A stretch of DNA of 64,000 nucleotides from assembly GCF_049316285.1 (NCBI RefSeq), contig NZ_JBMOXA010000006.1, positions 186,001 through 250,000 of the forward strand, given 5' to 3'. The DNA is from Rhodoferax_B sp049316285 (GTDB lineage: Bacteria; Pseudomonadota; Gammaproteobacteria; Burkholderiales; Burkholderiaceae_C). A program made the position numbers and the translations under genes. Numbering within the stretch: position 1 is the stretch's first letter; the number at the start of each line of letters is the position of its first letter. Below, piece by piece: positions 16,136 through 24,656 of the stretch. The notes below the pieces were generated by a model. That model ran no database searches and had not been told where the DNA came from. It saw only the letters and a program-made list of their open reading frames with translations.

Positions 16136-17479
16136 TTACTTGCCTACAGGCAATGCCCCCGACAGCGGCAGGTCATCGATGTCCACACTCTTAGGGCCAC
16201 CGTCCAACGCCAGCTTGAGCTGGTCACGGTCCAGTGCATTTTCCCAGCGCGACACCACCACGGTCGCCACGGCGTTGCCCATGAAGTTGGTCAAGGAACG
16301 GCACTCGCTCATGAACCGGTCCACCCCCAGAATCAGCGCCATACCGGCCACCGGCACTTCGGGCACCACGGCCAAGGTGGCGGCCAGGGTGATGAAGCCT
16401 GCGCCGGTCACGCCGGCTGCGCCCTTGGAGCTCAGCATGGCGACCAGCAGCAGTGCGACCTGGTGGCCCAGCGTCAGGTGGGTGTCGGTGGCCTGCGCAA
16501 TGAACAGCGCCGCCAGCGTCATGTAGATGTTTGTGCCATCCAGGTTGAACGAATAACCCGTGGGCACCACCAGCCCCACCACAGACTTGCTGCAACCGGC
16601 TTTTTCCATCTTTTCCATCAACGATGGCAAGGCAGATTCAGAAGACGAGGTGCCCAGCACCAGCAGCAGTTCGGCCTTCAGGTAACGGATCAGCTTGAAC
16701 ACCGAGAAGCCGCAAGCACGTGCCACGCCCCCCAGAATCACCACCACAAACAGCAGCGAGGTGATGTAGAACGTGGCCACCAGGCCCGCCAGGTTGACCA
16801 GCGAGCCCAGGCCGAACTTGCCTATGGTGAACGCCATGGCACCAAAAGCACCAATCGGCGCGGCCTTCATCACGATGTGCACCAGCTTGAAGATGGGCTT
16901 GGTGAGCGCTTCCAGGAAATTGAGCACCGGCTTGCCCGCATCACCCACCATCGCCAACGACACACCAAACAACACTGCCACCAACAGCACCTGCAGAATG
17001 TTGTCGCCGACAAACGGGCTGATCAGCGTCTTCGGAATGATGTCCATCACGAAGCCCACCAGGCTCATTTCGTGCGACTTGGCGACGTAGGAGGTCACTT
17101 CCTTCTGGTCCAGGTCAGCCGGGTTGATGTGCATGCCCGTGCCAGGCTGCAACACGTTGGCGACCACCAGGCCCACCACCAGCGCCAGGGTCGAGAAGAA
17201 CAGGAAGTAAGCCATGGCTTTGGCAAACACCCGGCCCACGGTGCTCAGGTGCGTCATGCTGGCAATACCGGTGACGATGGTCAGGAAAATCACCGGCGCA
17301 ATGATCATCTTCACCAGCTTGATGAAGGCGTCGCCCAGCGGCTTGAATTCAGCCGCAAATTTCGGTTCGAAATGGCCCAGCAGCACCCCCAGGATGATCG
17401 CCAGCACGACCTGAAAGTAGAGCTGCCGGTAAAACGGTAAGCGCACGGGCGCAGCGGTTGGGGTGGGGATGGCAAGCAT
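16136..17479 (-). CDS. dctA: C4-dicarboxylate:cation symporter DctA
   Basis: 447 residues from the ATG at 17479, preceded by AGGAGCC. It is a DAACS-family carrier: the serine-rich hairpin LGTSSSESALPSLMEKME and the substrate segment GYSFNLDGTNIYMTLAALFIAQ (in part) are clear, as are MSECRSLTNFMGNAVATVVVS near the C-terminus. It imports succinate, fumarate, malate or related acids with protons or sodium across the inner membrane. It is divergent from a Cache-domain sensor kinase at 17649, the usual partner type for dctA, so this kinase probably controls it. Confidence 0.93.
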   Translation of the reverse strand: MLAIPTPTAAPVRLPFYRQLYFQVVLAIILGVLLGHFEPKFAAEFKPLGDAFIKLVKMIIAPVIFLTIVTGIASMTHLSTVGRVFAKAMAYFLFFSTLALVVGLVVANVLQPGTGMHINPADLDQKEVTSYVAKSHEMSLVGFVMDIIPKTLISPFVGDNILQVLLVAVLFGVSLAMVGDAGKPVLNFLEALTKPIFKLVHIVMKAAPIGAFGAMAFTIGKFGLGSLVNLAGLVATFYITSLLFVVVILGGVARACGFSVFKLIRYLKAELLLVLGTSSSESALPSLMEKMEKAGCSKSVVGLVVPTGYSFNLDGTNIYMTLAALFIAQATDTHLTLGHQVALLLVAMLSSKGAAGVTGAGFITLAATLAVVPEVPVAGMALILGVDRFMSECRSLTNFMGNAVATVVVSRWENALDRDQLKLALDGGPKSVDIDDLPLSGALPVGK

Positions 17480-17564
17480 GGTTTGGCTCCTGGTCATTCG
17501 AGTGATCTGGGCACGCAGGCGCGCCCGGCCCAGTTTGTAACGCTTGGCGGCCGGTTCGCCCATA

Positions 17565-17581
17565 ACCTATTGGTATTAGGT
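17565..17581. promoter_or_regulatory. Inverted repeat between dctA and the kinase gene
   Basis: ACCTATTGGTATTAGGT has ACCTA/TAGGT arms around a 7-bp centre. It lies 86-102 nt before dctA and 68-84 nt before the kinase start, and is a candidate site for the LuxR-type regulator at 20315. Binding is inferred. Confidence 0.45.
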
Positions 17582-17648
17582 AGAAGTGCGTAGAACGGTT
17601 TTGCCCTCGCCACACGCTCAAATCCGGGCTTGCCGCGATACTCCGGGC

Positions 17649-20300
17649 ATGCATTTCCTTCGCTCTCCACGCCCCTGGCTGATCGCGCTGATCATCGTTG
17701 GCGGACTGGTGTTGTCGGTATTGGGCGCCTACCACTTCGCCAACGCCCGGGCGCTGGCCGAAGAAGGCGACAACGTGCGCGGCCAGTTACGGCTTTATGC
17801 CCAGGCGCTGCAACAGCGCATAGACCGCTACCGCACCCTGCCCCAGGTGCTGGCGCTGGACCAGGAATTGCGCGAGGCCGTGTCGCGCCCGCTGTCACCC
17901 TCCGACGTGGCGCGGCTCAACCTCAAGCTGGAACGCGCCAACGGCGCCAGCCTGTCATCCACCCTCACGCTCATAGACCACCAGGGCACGGCGCTGGCCG
18001 CCAGCAACTGGCGCGATCCACGCAGCAATGTGGGGGTGGACTACAGCTTCAGGCCCTATGTGCAGCAGGCGCTGGCCAGCGGCAAGGGCCAGTTCTACGG
18101 CATAGGGCTGACCACGGGCGAGCCGGGCTACTTTCTGTCACAAGCCATGCTGGACGCCAGTGGTGCGGTGCGCGGCATCGTGGTGATCAAGATCGCCCTG
18201 GCCGAGCTTGAGCGCGAATGGCTGCAAACGCCAGACATCGTTTTCGCCTCGGATGCCCACGGCGTGGTGTTTCTGGCCAGCCGCGCCGAGTGGCGTTACC
18301 GCCTGCTCGCGCCGCTGAGCGCGCAAGACCAGCAGGAGCTGGGCGCCACGCGGCAATACGCCGACCAGCAGTTGCAGGCACTGCACTACACCACGCAGGA
18401 AACGCTGACGAACAACAGCCGCATCGTGCGTGTGCAGCAGCCGCTCGAACGCGGCGAATTGCTTTGGCAAACCCTGCAGGCGCCCGAGCCCGAATGGCGC
18501 CTGCACCTGCTGCACGACACCCACGCCAGCACCGTTGCGGCGCGCGCAGCGGCAATCGCCGCCGCGGGGCTTTGGCTGGCCCTGTCGCTGCTGGTATTGT
18601 TCATCCAGCAGCGCCGCCGCCTGTGGGCGCTGCGCCTGCGTAGCCGCCAGGAACTCGAGGCCGTGCTGCAGCACCACGCCCAGGAGCTGCGCTCGGCGCA
18701 GGACGGCATTGTGCTGGCCGCGAAAAAAGCCGACACCGGCCTCAGCCGCAGCCTGGAACACCTGCCCCAGGGCGTGGTGGTGATAGACCCGCAACTGCAG
18801 CTCGTGGCCTGGAATTCGCGCTACGTCGAGCTGTTTCGTTTTCCGGCCGACCTGCTGCAGATCGGCCGGCCGATTGAAGACTTGTTCCGCTACAACGCGC
18901 GCCGTGGGCTGCTCGGGCCCGGTCCGATAGAAGAAGCCATACAGCGCCGGCTGAACCATCTGCGCAGCGGCAAGCCACACCTGCGCGAGAGCGAAAAAGA
19001 CGACGGCACGGTGCTGGAAATCCGTGGCAACCCGCTGCCCGAGGGCGGCTTCGTCACCAGCTACGCCGACATCACCAGTTATAAAAACACCGCGCGCGAA
19101 CTGCGCTCGCTGGCCGATGCGCTGGAACACCGCATAGACCAGCGCACACGCGACCTGGCCCAGGCCAAGCGCGAGGCCGAGAACGCCAACCGCTACAAGA
19201 CCCGTTTTGTGGCCGCGGCTGTGCATGACCTGCTGCAGCCACTGAACGCCGCACGCATGTTTCTTTCGGCGCTGCGTGGCCATGTACACGACGAGGCCGG
19301 CCAGCAACTGTCCGACCATGTGGAGAGTGCGCTGATGGCGCAGGACGGCATTCTCAACAGCCTGCTAGACATCGCGCGCATGGAGGCCGGCCAGCTGCAG
19401 GTGCATGTGCGCGACTTCGCGCTGGCGCCACTGCTGGATGCGCTGGTGCGCGAGTTCGGCATCCTGGCCGAAAGCCACGGCCTGCGGCTGCGTGGCGTGC
19501 CCACACACTACATCGTGCGCACCGACGAGGCGCTGCTGCGCCGCATCCTGCAGAACTTTTTGTCGAATGCCGTGCGTTACACCCGGCAAGGGCGCATCCT
19601 GCTGGGCTGCCGCTTCGATGGCGACCATCTGCGCATCGAGGTGCACGACCAGGGTCCGGGCATTCCCGAAAGCCTGCAGGGCGAAATCTTCGAGGAGTTC
19701 CGCCGCCTGGACGAAGGCCATGGCAACGACCGGGGCGCCGGCCTGGGCCTGGCCATTGTGGAACGCATTGGCCGCGTGCTGGGCCATCAAATCGGCCTGC
19801 GCTCGCAGCTAGGCCGCGGCAGCGTGTTCTGGGTGCGCGTGCCGTTGGGCGACGTGGCGGCCAGCCAGACCGCACCCCCGCCGCCATCGGCGCTGGAACC
19901 TCTGGACGATTCACCGCTGCGCGCTTGCCGCTGCTGGTGTATAGACAACGACCCCAGGGCCTGCGACGCCATGCGTGCCTTGCTGCAGCGCTGGGATTGC
20001 GACGTGGCCTTTGCCGGCGGCCCGCAAGACGCCCTGCTTGCGGCCAGCGGCGATGCCGCCCAGGCGGCACCACAATTGCTGCTGCTGGACGTGCGCATGG
20101 GCACGGTGTATGGCCCGCACCTCTATGCCCGCCTGTGCCAGATCTGGGATGCCAAGCCGCCGGTGATACTGCTCAGCGCCGAGCGCGACGAGGTACTGCG
20201 GCAAGAGGCCGCTGAACACGGCTGGGGACTGCTGGCCAAACCGGTACGTGCACCGGCGCTGCGCGCGCTGATGAGCCAGATGCTGCTGCGCCACCAATAA
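17649..20300 (+). CDS. Hybrid sensor histidine kinase (PDC/Cache-PAS-HisKA-HATPase-REC)
   Basis: 883 residues from the ATG at 17649. Order: TM1 (about 8-30), periplasmic PDC/Cache sensor (31-290), TM2 (about 298-320), PAS (about 375-480; GVVVIDPQLQLVAWN), short coiled coil, HisKA with phospho-His H526 in AVHDLLQPLNAARMF, ATPase domain (ILQNFLSNAVRYT, DQGPGIP, GAGLGLAI), and a C-terminal receiver with D814 (LLLLDVRMG) and K864. The HDLLQPL box is the variant found in PAS-7-type kinases such as NahK. The receiver lacks an output domain, so signal must pass on to another protein, plausibly the convergent LuxR-type regulator. The Cache domain likely senses a small carboxylate. Confidence 0.9.
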   Translation: MHFLRSPRPWLIALIIVGGLVLSVLGAYHFANARALAEEGDNVRGQLRLYAQALQQRIDRYRTLPQVLALDQELREAVSRPLSPSDVARLNLKLERANGASLSSTLTLIDHQGTALAASNWRDPRSNVGVDYSFRPYVQQALASGKGQFYGIGLTTGEPGYFLSQAMLDASGAVRGIVVIKIALAELEREWLQTPDIVFASDAHGVVFLASRAEWRYRLLAPLSAQDQQELGATRQYADQQLQALHYTTQETLTNNSRIVRVQQPLERGELLWQTLQAPEPEWRLHLLHDTHASTVAARAAAIAAAGLWLALSLLVLFIQQRRRLWALRLRSRQELEAVLQHHAQELRSAQDGIVLAAKKADTGLSRSLEHLPQGVVVIDPQLQLVAWNSRYVELFRFPADLLQIGRPIEDLFRYNARRGLLGPGPIEEAIQRRLNHLRSGKPHLRESEKDDGTVLEIRGNPLPEGGFVTSYADITSYKNTARELRSLADALEHRIDQRTRDLAQAKREAENANRYKTRFVAAAVHDLLQPLNAARMFLSALRGHVHDEAGQQLSDHVESALMAQDGILNSLLDIARMEAGQLQVHVRDFALAPLLDALVREFGILAESHGLRLRGVPTHYIVRTDEALLRRILQNFLSNAVRYTRQGRILLGCRFDGDHLRIEVHDQGPGIPESLQGEIFEEFRRLDEGHGNDRGAGLGLAIVERIGRVLGHQIGLRSQLGRGSVFWVRVPLGDVAASQTAPPPPSALEPLDDSPLRACRCWCIDNDPRACDAMRALLQRWDCDVAFAGGPQDALLAASGDAAQAAPQLLLLDVRMGTVYGPHLYARLCQIWDAKPPVILLSAERDEVLRQEAAEHGWGLLAKPVRAPALRALMSQMLLRHQ

Positions 20301-20314
20301 GCGGTGCGAAAAAT

Positions 20315-20956
20315 TTAATTACTGCCGCTCTCGGGCTCCAGGCTCTTCACCAGCACCGCCGCCTGGGTGCGGCTATAACACTCCAGCTTCTTCAGAATGG
20401 CGGTGATGTGCACCTTGACGGTGTTCTCGGCCAGTCCCAGTTCGTGGGCGATTTGTTTGTTGAGCAAGCCGTCGGCCAGACACAACAACACGCGAAACTG
20501 CTGCGGCGTGAGTTGCGCCAATCTTGCGGCCAGTTGCGCATCGGCCTCGGAGCGTTCCGCCGCCATAGGCTGAAACCAGTTGCCGCCTTCCAGCACCGTG
20601 CGTATGGCCTCACCCATGGTTTCGGCCGGTGCCGATTTCGGGATAAACCCGGCCGCGCCAAACTGCTGCGCGCGGCGCACCACACGCGGGTGTTCGTTCG
20701 ACGAGATCACCACCACCGGAATATCGGGGTACTCGCCACGCACGTGCAGCAGCGACGAAAAACCGTGCGCCCCCGGCATCGCCAAGTCAAGCAGCACCAG
20801 CTCAATGTCGGCGTGCTCCTGCAGCGCGGAACGCAGCGTGGCGGCACTGGCCGCTTCCCACACACACAGGGTAGGCAATGACTGGCGCAGCACATGGATC
20901 ACCGCTGCGCGAAACAGCGGATGGTCGTCGGCGACAAGCAGTGTGGTGCCGGGCAT
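20315..20956 (-). CDS. NarL/LuxR-type response regulator
   Basis: 213 residues: receiver 1-120 with acidic pocket D10-D11, phospho-acceptor D57 (LVLLDLAMPG) and K107; LuxR-type helix-turn-helix at about 148-205 (LTPQQFRVLLCLADGLLNKQIAHELG starts it). It is convergent with the hybrid kinase, the stops 15 bp apart, and is the probable partner. Targets may include dctA and its own unit. The wild-type receiver residues are all present. Confidence 0.92.
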   Translation of the reverse strand: MPGTTLLVADDHPLFRAAVIHVLRQSLPTLCVWEAASAATLRSALQEHADIELVLLDLAMPGAHGFSSLLHVRGEYPDIPVVVISSNEHPRVVRRAQQFGAAGFIPKSAPAETMGEAIRTVLEGGNWFQPMAAERSEADAQLAARLAQLTPQQFRVLLCLADGLLNKQIAHELGLAENTVKVHITAILKKLECYSRTQAAVLVKSLEPESGSN

Positions 20957-21417
20957 GGGTCTTGGCGGAAAGTCAGGGCTCGCGTCGCCTTAACGGCCAC
21001 GCACCGGAATGCGTATGTCCACCGGGCCGTAGCGCATGTGCATGTAGCCAAAGCCAAAGGCAGCCAAAAGAGCGGCGATGGTCACGATCCAACCGACGGC
21101 CGTCATGATCGAATTCAGGATTTTCACTTTGTGTTTTGAGGAATGCGAAGAGACTGGCATTCTGCCAGTTGGACCAGCCCGCTTCGACGGCTGCCACGCA
21201 ATGGGCTCGCACCAAAGAAAATGCCGGCAGAGCCGCTGGATCACTCCAACCGCGCTGCCGGCACAAAAGTGCATCACCCGCCGGTCCATACATGAACTTG
21301 CGAGGAACACACCGCCTGGGCATCCCCAATCTGCCCGCTATCTTTCCCCTTCTCTCTTCTCTCTCTTCCGCTATCCGTCAAGACTCCCCAGTCTTGACTT
21401 CCCCAACCCATGTGGTT
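20957..21417. other. 461-bp region between response regulator and SsuD-like gene
   Basis: Besides the possible small membrane protein it contains a hairpin ACTGGCA-TTC-TGCCAGT and a perfect 9-bp stem, GTCAAGACT/AGTCTTGAC with a CCCC loop (21377-21398), downstream of the SsuD-like gene. The second lacks a T-run on the minus strand, so it may be an RNA 3'-end stabiliser rather than an intrinsic terminator. A pyrimidine-rich tract precedes it at 21342-21370. Confidence 0.5.
20990..21106 (-). CDS. Possible 38-residue membrane protein
   Basis: From the ATG at 21106 the frame gives one transmembrane helix (VGWIVTIAALLAAFGFGYMH) and a short basic tail ending in VRGR. A GTG at 21127 would add seven residues. 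No good ribosome-binding site precedes either start. The clean TM profile is the only support; it may be a genuine microprotein of the regulator locus or chance. Confidence 0.35.
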   Translation of the reverse strand: MTAVGWIVTIAALLAAFGFGYMHMRYGPVDIRIPVRGR

Positions 21418-22548
21418 TCAAGCTGCCTTGCGCTCCAGCGGCTGCACATGTACATCCTTGGCTTGCGCGGCCAGTTTGGCGTCCAGCGCAGCGACCTTGG
21501 CGCGCACCAGCGGCAGCAGTTCACGGCCATACTCAATGGCATCGACCAGCGGGTCGAAGCCACGGATCAGGAAGGTGCTGATGCCCAGCTTGTAGTACTC
21601 CAGCAAGGCATCGGCCACCTGCTCGGCCGTGCCCACCAGCGATGTGGAGTTGGAGCGGCCGCCGATTTCGCGCGCAATCGCCGTCCACAGGCGCTGGTCC
21701 ACACGATCACCCTTGGCCGCATCGGCCAGCAGGCGCTGCGCCCCTTCGCTTTGTTGCGGCCCGGCACCGCGTGCAAAACCCTGTTGTGTGCGCAGGCGGC
21801 GCGTGTCCTGCAAAATTTGATCGGCACGCGCCCAGGCTTCATCTTCGGTCTTGCCCAGGATGGGGCGGAACGAAATGCTGAAGTTGAGTTCGCGGCCGTT
21901 TTGCGCGGCTTCGGCACGTACACGGCGCACCAGGTCGCCGGCTTGCGCCAAGGACTCACCCCACAAGGCGTAGACGTCGGCGTGTTTGCCCGCCACCTTC
22001 AAAGCCGGGGCCGAAGCACCACCAAAGAAGATGGGCACACGCTTGCCGTTCACCGGTTTGATTTCGCTCCACGCCCCCTTGGCGCGGTAGTAAGTGCCGT
22101 CATGGTCAAACGGCTTTTCTTCGCCCCAGACGCGGCGCAGCACTTGCAGGTACTCATCGGTGCGGGCATAACGTTCGTCGTGGCCCAGGTAGTCGCCGTC
22201 GCGCTGCTGGTCTTCGTCCGAGCCACCCGAGATGTAGTGCACCGCCACACGCCCGCCGGTGTAGTGGTCCAGCGTGGCCAATTGGCGCGCGGCCAGGGTG
22301 GGCGACACAAAACCGGGGCGATGGGCCAGCAGGAAGTGCACACGTTGCGTCGCGGCAGCGGCATAGGCCACGGTCAACAGCGGATCTGGGCTGGTGGAAC
22401 TGGCGGGCACCAACACGCGGTCAAAGCCTGCATGTTCATGCGCTTGTGCAAACGCCCGCACGTAAGCCGGGTTGAGGGCCGGGCCTTTGGGTGCAATGGT
22501 TTCTGAAACCTCTTGCGACTGAATCATGCCTATGAACTGGACTGCCAT
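21418..22548 (-). CDS. FMNH2-dependent alkanesulfonate-type monooxygenase (SsuD-like)
   Basis: 376 residues, luciferase-like monooxygenase fold across the whole chain. SsuD-family features include FLLAHRPGFVSPTLAARQLATLD (in part), HYISGGSDEDQQRDGD, and FGGASAPALKVAGKHADVYALWGE (in part). It is distinct from the canonical SsuD at 35120. It should use FMNH2 from a reductase such as SsuE (38581) and O2 to cleave a C-S bond, releasing sulfite. It is last of the transporter cluster beginning at 26739 but has its own upstream candidate regulatory site (22616-22648). Confidence 0.88.
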   Translation of the reverse strand: MAVQFIGMIQSQEVSETIAPKGPALNPAYVRAFAQAHEHAGFDRVLVPASSTSPDPLLTVAYAAAATQRVHFLLAHRPGFVSPTLAARQLATLDHYTGGRVAVHYISGGSDEDQQRDGDYLGHDERYARTDEYLQVLRRVWGEEKPFDHDGTYYRAKGAWSEIKPVNGKRVPIFFGGASAPALKVAGKHADVYALWGESLAQAGDLVRRVRAEAAQNGRELNFSISFRPILGKTEDEAWARADQILQDTRRLRTQQGFARGAGPQQSEGAQRLLADAAKGDRVDQRLWTAIAREIGGRSNSTSLVGTAEQVADALLEYYKLGISTFLIRGFDPLVDAIEYGRELLPLVRAKVAALDAKLAAQAKDVHVQPLERKAA

Positions 22549-22615
22549 GTGAGAAAACTCCTGTCAGGTGAAATGCTGTCAATGCCTGGATCTTCAAACC
22601 CAGAGGCCTCATTGC

Positions 22616-22648
22616 CAACGAAGGAAAACGTGTTTGGGCATGCGGTTT
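22616..22648 (-). promoter_or_regulatory. Candidate CysB/SsuR-type regulatory site, copy 2
   Basis: On the minus strand: AAACCGCATG, then after a gap CGTTTTCCTTCGTTGGCA. Closest match to copy 1 at 14865. It lies 68-100 nt before the SsuD-like start at 22548, just after the stop of the cytochrome gene. Confidence 0.5.
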
Positions 22649-22667
22649 TTGCACATGTACAGCGGGC

Positions 22668-23837
22668 TCAATGTGGAAAGCCGCCGCGCAGCAAACGCAC
22701 CGGTTCTGCGTCCATGCGCCGCACCAGGGCATCCAGGCCTTCGCCCGGTGTTGCGTTGGTTTTGGTGACGGCCGGCCCTGTCACACCCGAGCGGCACACC
22801 AGGTCGTCCTCCGACCACGCAGGTGCGCCCGGCAGGCCACGCGCACGCAGCCAGCCGGCGCGATCCACAATCATCTGGTAGCCCGGCAACTCGGTTTGCG
22901 GCACGCCCAACACCAAGGCCAAGGCGGCCATGGACGCCGGGCCATCGGTCAGGCATTCAGGGTCGTCGCCCGCGTCTTGTGGGCGCGCGGTGGCCACCAG
23001 GTCGACCAGGCGCGGATCCTGTTCGGGCAGGCCCGCTGCGCTGGGCAGTACCACACGGACGCGCTGACCCAGCAAATCGTGTGTGCTGTGCTCGCCACTC
23101 AGGCCGCGCCTGCAGCGCACCGCCAAGGCGGGCAAGCGTATAGGCCGCTCCCAGGCGCCACTCTCGCGCAGCATCTGGCCAGCGGCGTGGGCCTGCAGGT
23201 AGTCCAGCACGTCCCAGACCTCTTGGTCGTTCAGCACATGGCCAAAACCCGGCATGGTGGGCACACCGCCACGACCTTGCATACCTTCGCGCACGCGCCA
23301 GAACAACTCACCATCGAGGCGCTTCCACAACAAGGCGCCATTGAGTGATGGTGGCCACATCGGCAGGCTGGCCGCGTCGGGTCCTTCGCCCCGACCGTCC
23401 GTGCCGTGGCAACGAATACATTGCTGCTGGTACACCGCCTGGCCACGCACAATGCCTTGTGCGCTAAAGCCGCTGGGCGACTGGTGCAGGCTGGTGGGCA
23501 CGGCGGCAGTCAACAACAGGTTTGCATCGGGCCAGGGCGTCAACACCAGCACCGCCACGGCCAGCAGCCACAACCGCTCGCGCGCGCGCCGCCAAAAAAA
23601 CGACCATAGGACCAGGCCGGCGGCAAACACGCTGGCGCCCAGCGCTGTGAGCACACGCCGCGCATGGCCAGCATCGACCAGCAGCATTTCGGCCGATAGG
23701 CGATGCGCAAACGGCCACGCCGGTTGGCCATACACCTCGGGCGCCAGGCCCAGCCACGACAACAGGCTACGCAGACCTTGTTGCGCGGCCTGCAGGCCTT
23801 CGAGCAGGCCGTTGACTATCTCGGGAGAAAGTGCCAC
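22668..23837 (-). CDS. Membrane-anchored cytochrome c with redoxin-like tail (CopD-fusion-like)
   Basis: 389 residues. Two hydrophobic segments in the first 120 residues, then a cytochrome c domain (about 120-220) with one haem site CIRCH and a probable Met ligand in TMPGFGH. The C-terminal 150 residues look like a degenerate redoxin (LPGYQMIVDRAGWLRARG). The layout resembles the cytochrome portion of CopD-cytochrome c fusion proteins. It lies 13 bp downstream of the ABC ATPase gene and before the SsuD-like gene. A role in electron transfer to or from sulfite oxidation or the desulfonation pathway is possible but unproven; it could also be an unrelated copper or respiratory component. Confidence 0.7.
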   Translation of the reverse strand: MALSPEIVNGLLEGLQAAQQGLRSLLSWLGLAPEVYGQPAWPFAHRLSAEMLLVDAGHARRVLTALGASVFAAGLVLWSFFWRRARERLWLLAVAVLVLTPWPDANLLLTAAVPTSLHQSPSGFSAQGIVRGQAVYQQQCIRCHGTDGRGEGPDAASLPMWPPSLNGALLWKRLDGELFWRVREGMQGRGGVPTMPGFGHVLNDQEVWDVLDYLQAHAAGQMLRESGAWERPIRLPALAVRCRRGLSGEHSTHDLLGQRVRVVLPSAAGLPEQDPRLVDLVATARPQDAGDDPECLTDGPASMAALALVLGVPQTELPGYQMIVDRAGWLRARGLPGAPAWSEDDLVCRSGVTGPAVTKTNATPGEGLDALVRRMDAEPVRLLRGGFPH

Positions 23838-23849
23838 AGGAAACGTTGC

Positions 23850-24656
23850 TTACCAGCTCGCATCCAGGCCCAGCAAGGCCAGCGCACGGTGGCGCAGTGC
23901 CGCCAACTTGGGGTCGCCACGGTGGCGCGGATATGGCAGGTCGTTCACCAGCACTTCGGTGATACGCGCCGGCCGGTCGGAGAACACCACCACGCGCTGC
24001 GCCATGAACAGCGCCTCTTCCACATCGTGTGTGACCAGCAGTGCCGAGAAACCGGTGCGTTGCCACAACTCGACCAACTCGGTCTGCATGCTCAGCCGCG
24101 TCAACGAGTCGAGCTTGCCCAAGGGTTCATCGAGCACCAGCAGGCTGGGGTCGTTGACCAAGGCCCGCGCCAGGGCCACGCGCTGCGCCATGCCGCCCGA
24201 CAACTGGTGCGGAAAGGCCTTGGCAAACGAGGCCAGGCCCACCAGTTCCAGCGCTTGCTCGACACGCTGGCGCTGCGCCTTCAGCACACCACGCGCCTGC
24301 AGGCCCAGGGCCACGTTGTCCCACACCGTGCGCCAAGGGAACAGCGTGGGATCCTGAAACACCACAATGCGTGACGGATCGGGCTGGGTGATGGTTTTGC
24401 CGTCTTGCAGCAAGCTGCCCGTGGTCGCCGGCTCCAGCCCAGCCACCAAGCGCAGCAAAGTGCTTTTGCCGCAGCCGCTGGGGCCCAGCAAGGCGACAAA
24501 CTCGCCCGGGGCGATAGACAAGTCCAGCTCGTCTATCACATGCAGGGCACCACCCGGCAAATCAAACCAATGGCTCACATTGCGCACATCAATCTGTGAA
24601 CCTTTCACGCTGTTCTGCGCTGCTGCAGGCGCCTCTTTCTCGACCACACTCACCAT
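23850..24656 (-). CDS. ABC transporter ATPase (SsuB/TauB family)
   Basis: 268 residues from the ATG at 24656, which overlaps the permease stop (shared ATGGTGA). Walker A GPSGCGKST, Q-loop VVFQDPTLFPW, signature LSGGMAQR, Walker B SLLVLDEPLG and the switch His in LLVTHDVEEA are intact. It energises the permease at 24650 and the binding protein at 25729. The family transports sulfonates, taurine, nitrate or pyrimidine precursors; neighbours point to a sulfur compound. Confidence 0.92.
   Translation of the reverse strand: MVSVVEKEAPAAAQNSVKGSQIDVRNVSHWFDLPGGALHVIDELDLSIAPGEFVALLGPSGCGKSTLLRLVAGLEPATTGSLLQDGKTITQPDPSRIVVFQDPTLFPWRTVWDNVALGLQARGVLKAQRQRVEQALELVGLASFAKAFPHQLSGGMAQRVALARALVNDPSLLVLDEPLGKLDSLTRLSMQTELVELWQRTGFSALLVTHDVEEALFMAQRVVVFSDRPARITEVLVNDLPYPRHRGDPKLAALRHRALALLGLDASW

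Noticed and set aside
16013..17440. 475-codon frame opposite dctA
   Set aside because: His/Gln-rich antisense shadow of DctA; no start context.
21377..21398. Perfect 9-bp hairpin after the SsuD-like gene as an intrinsic terminator
   Set aside because: No T-run follows on the minus strand; I describe it as a hairpin only.
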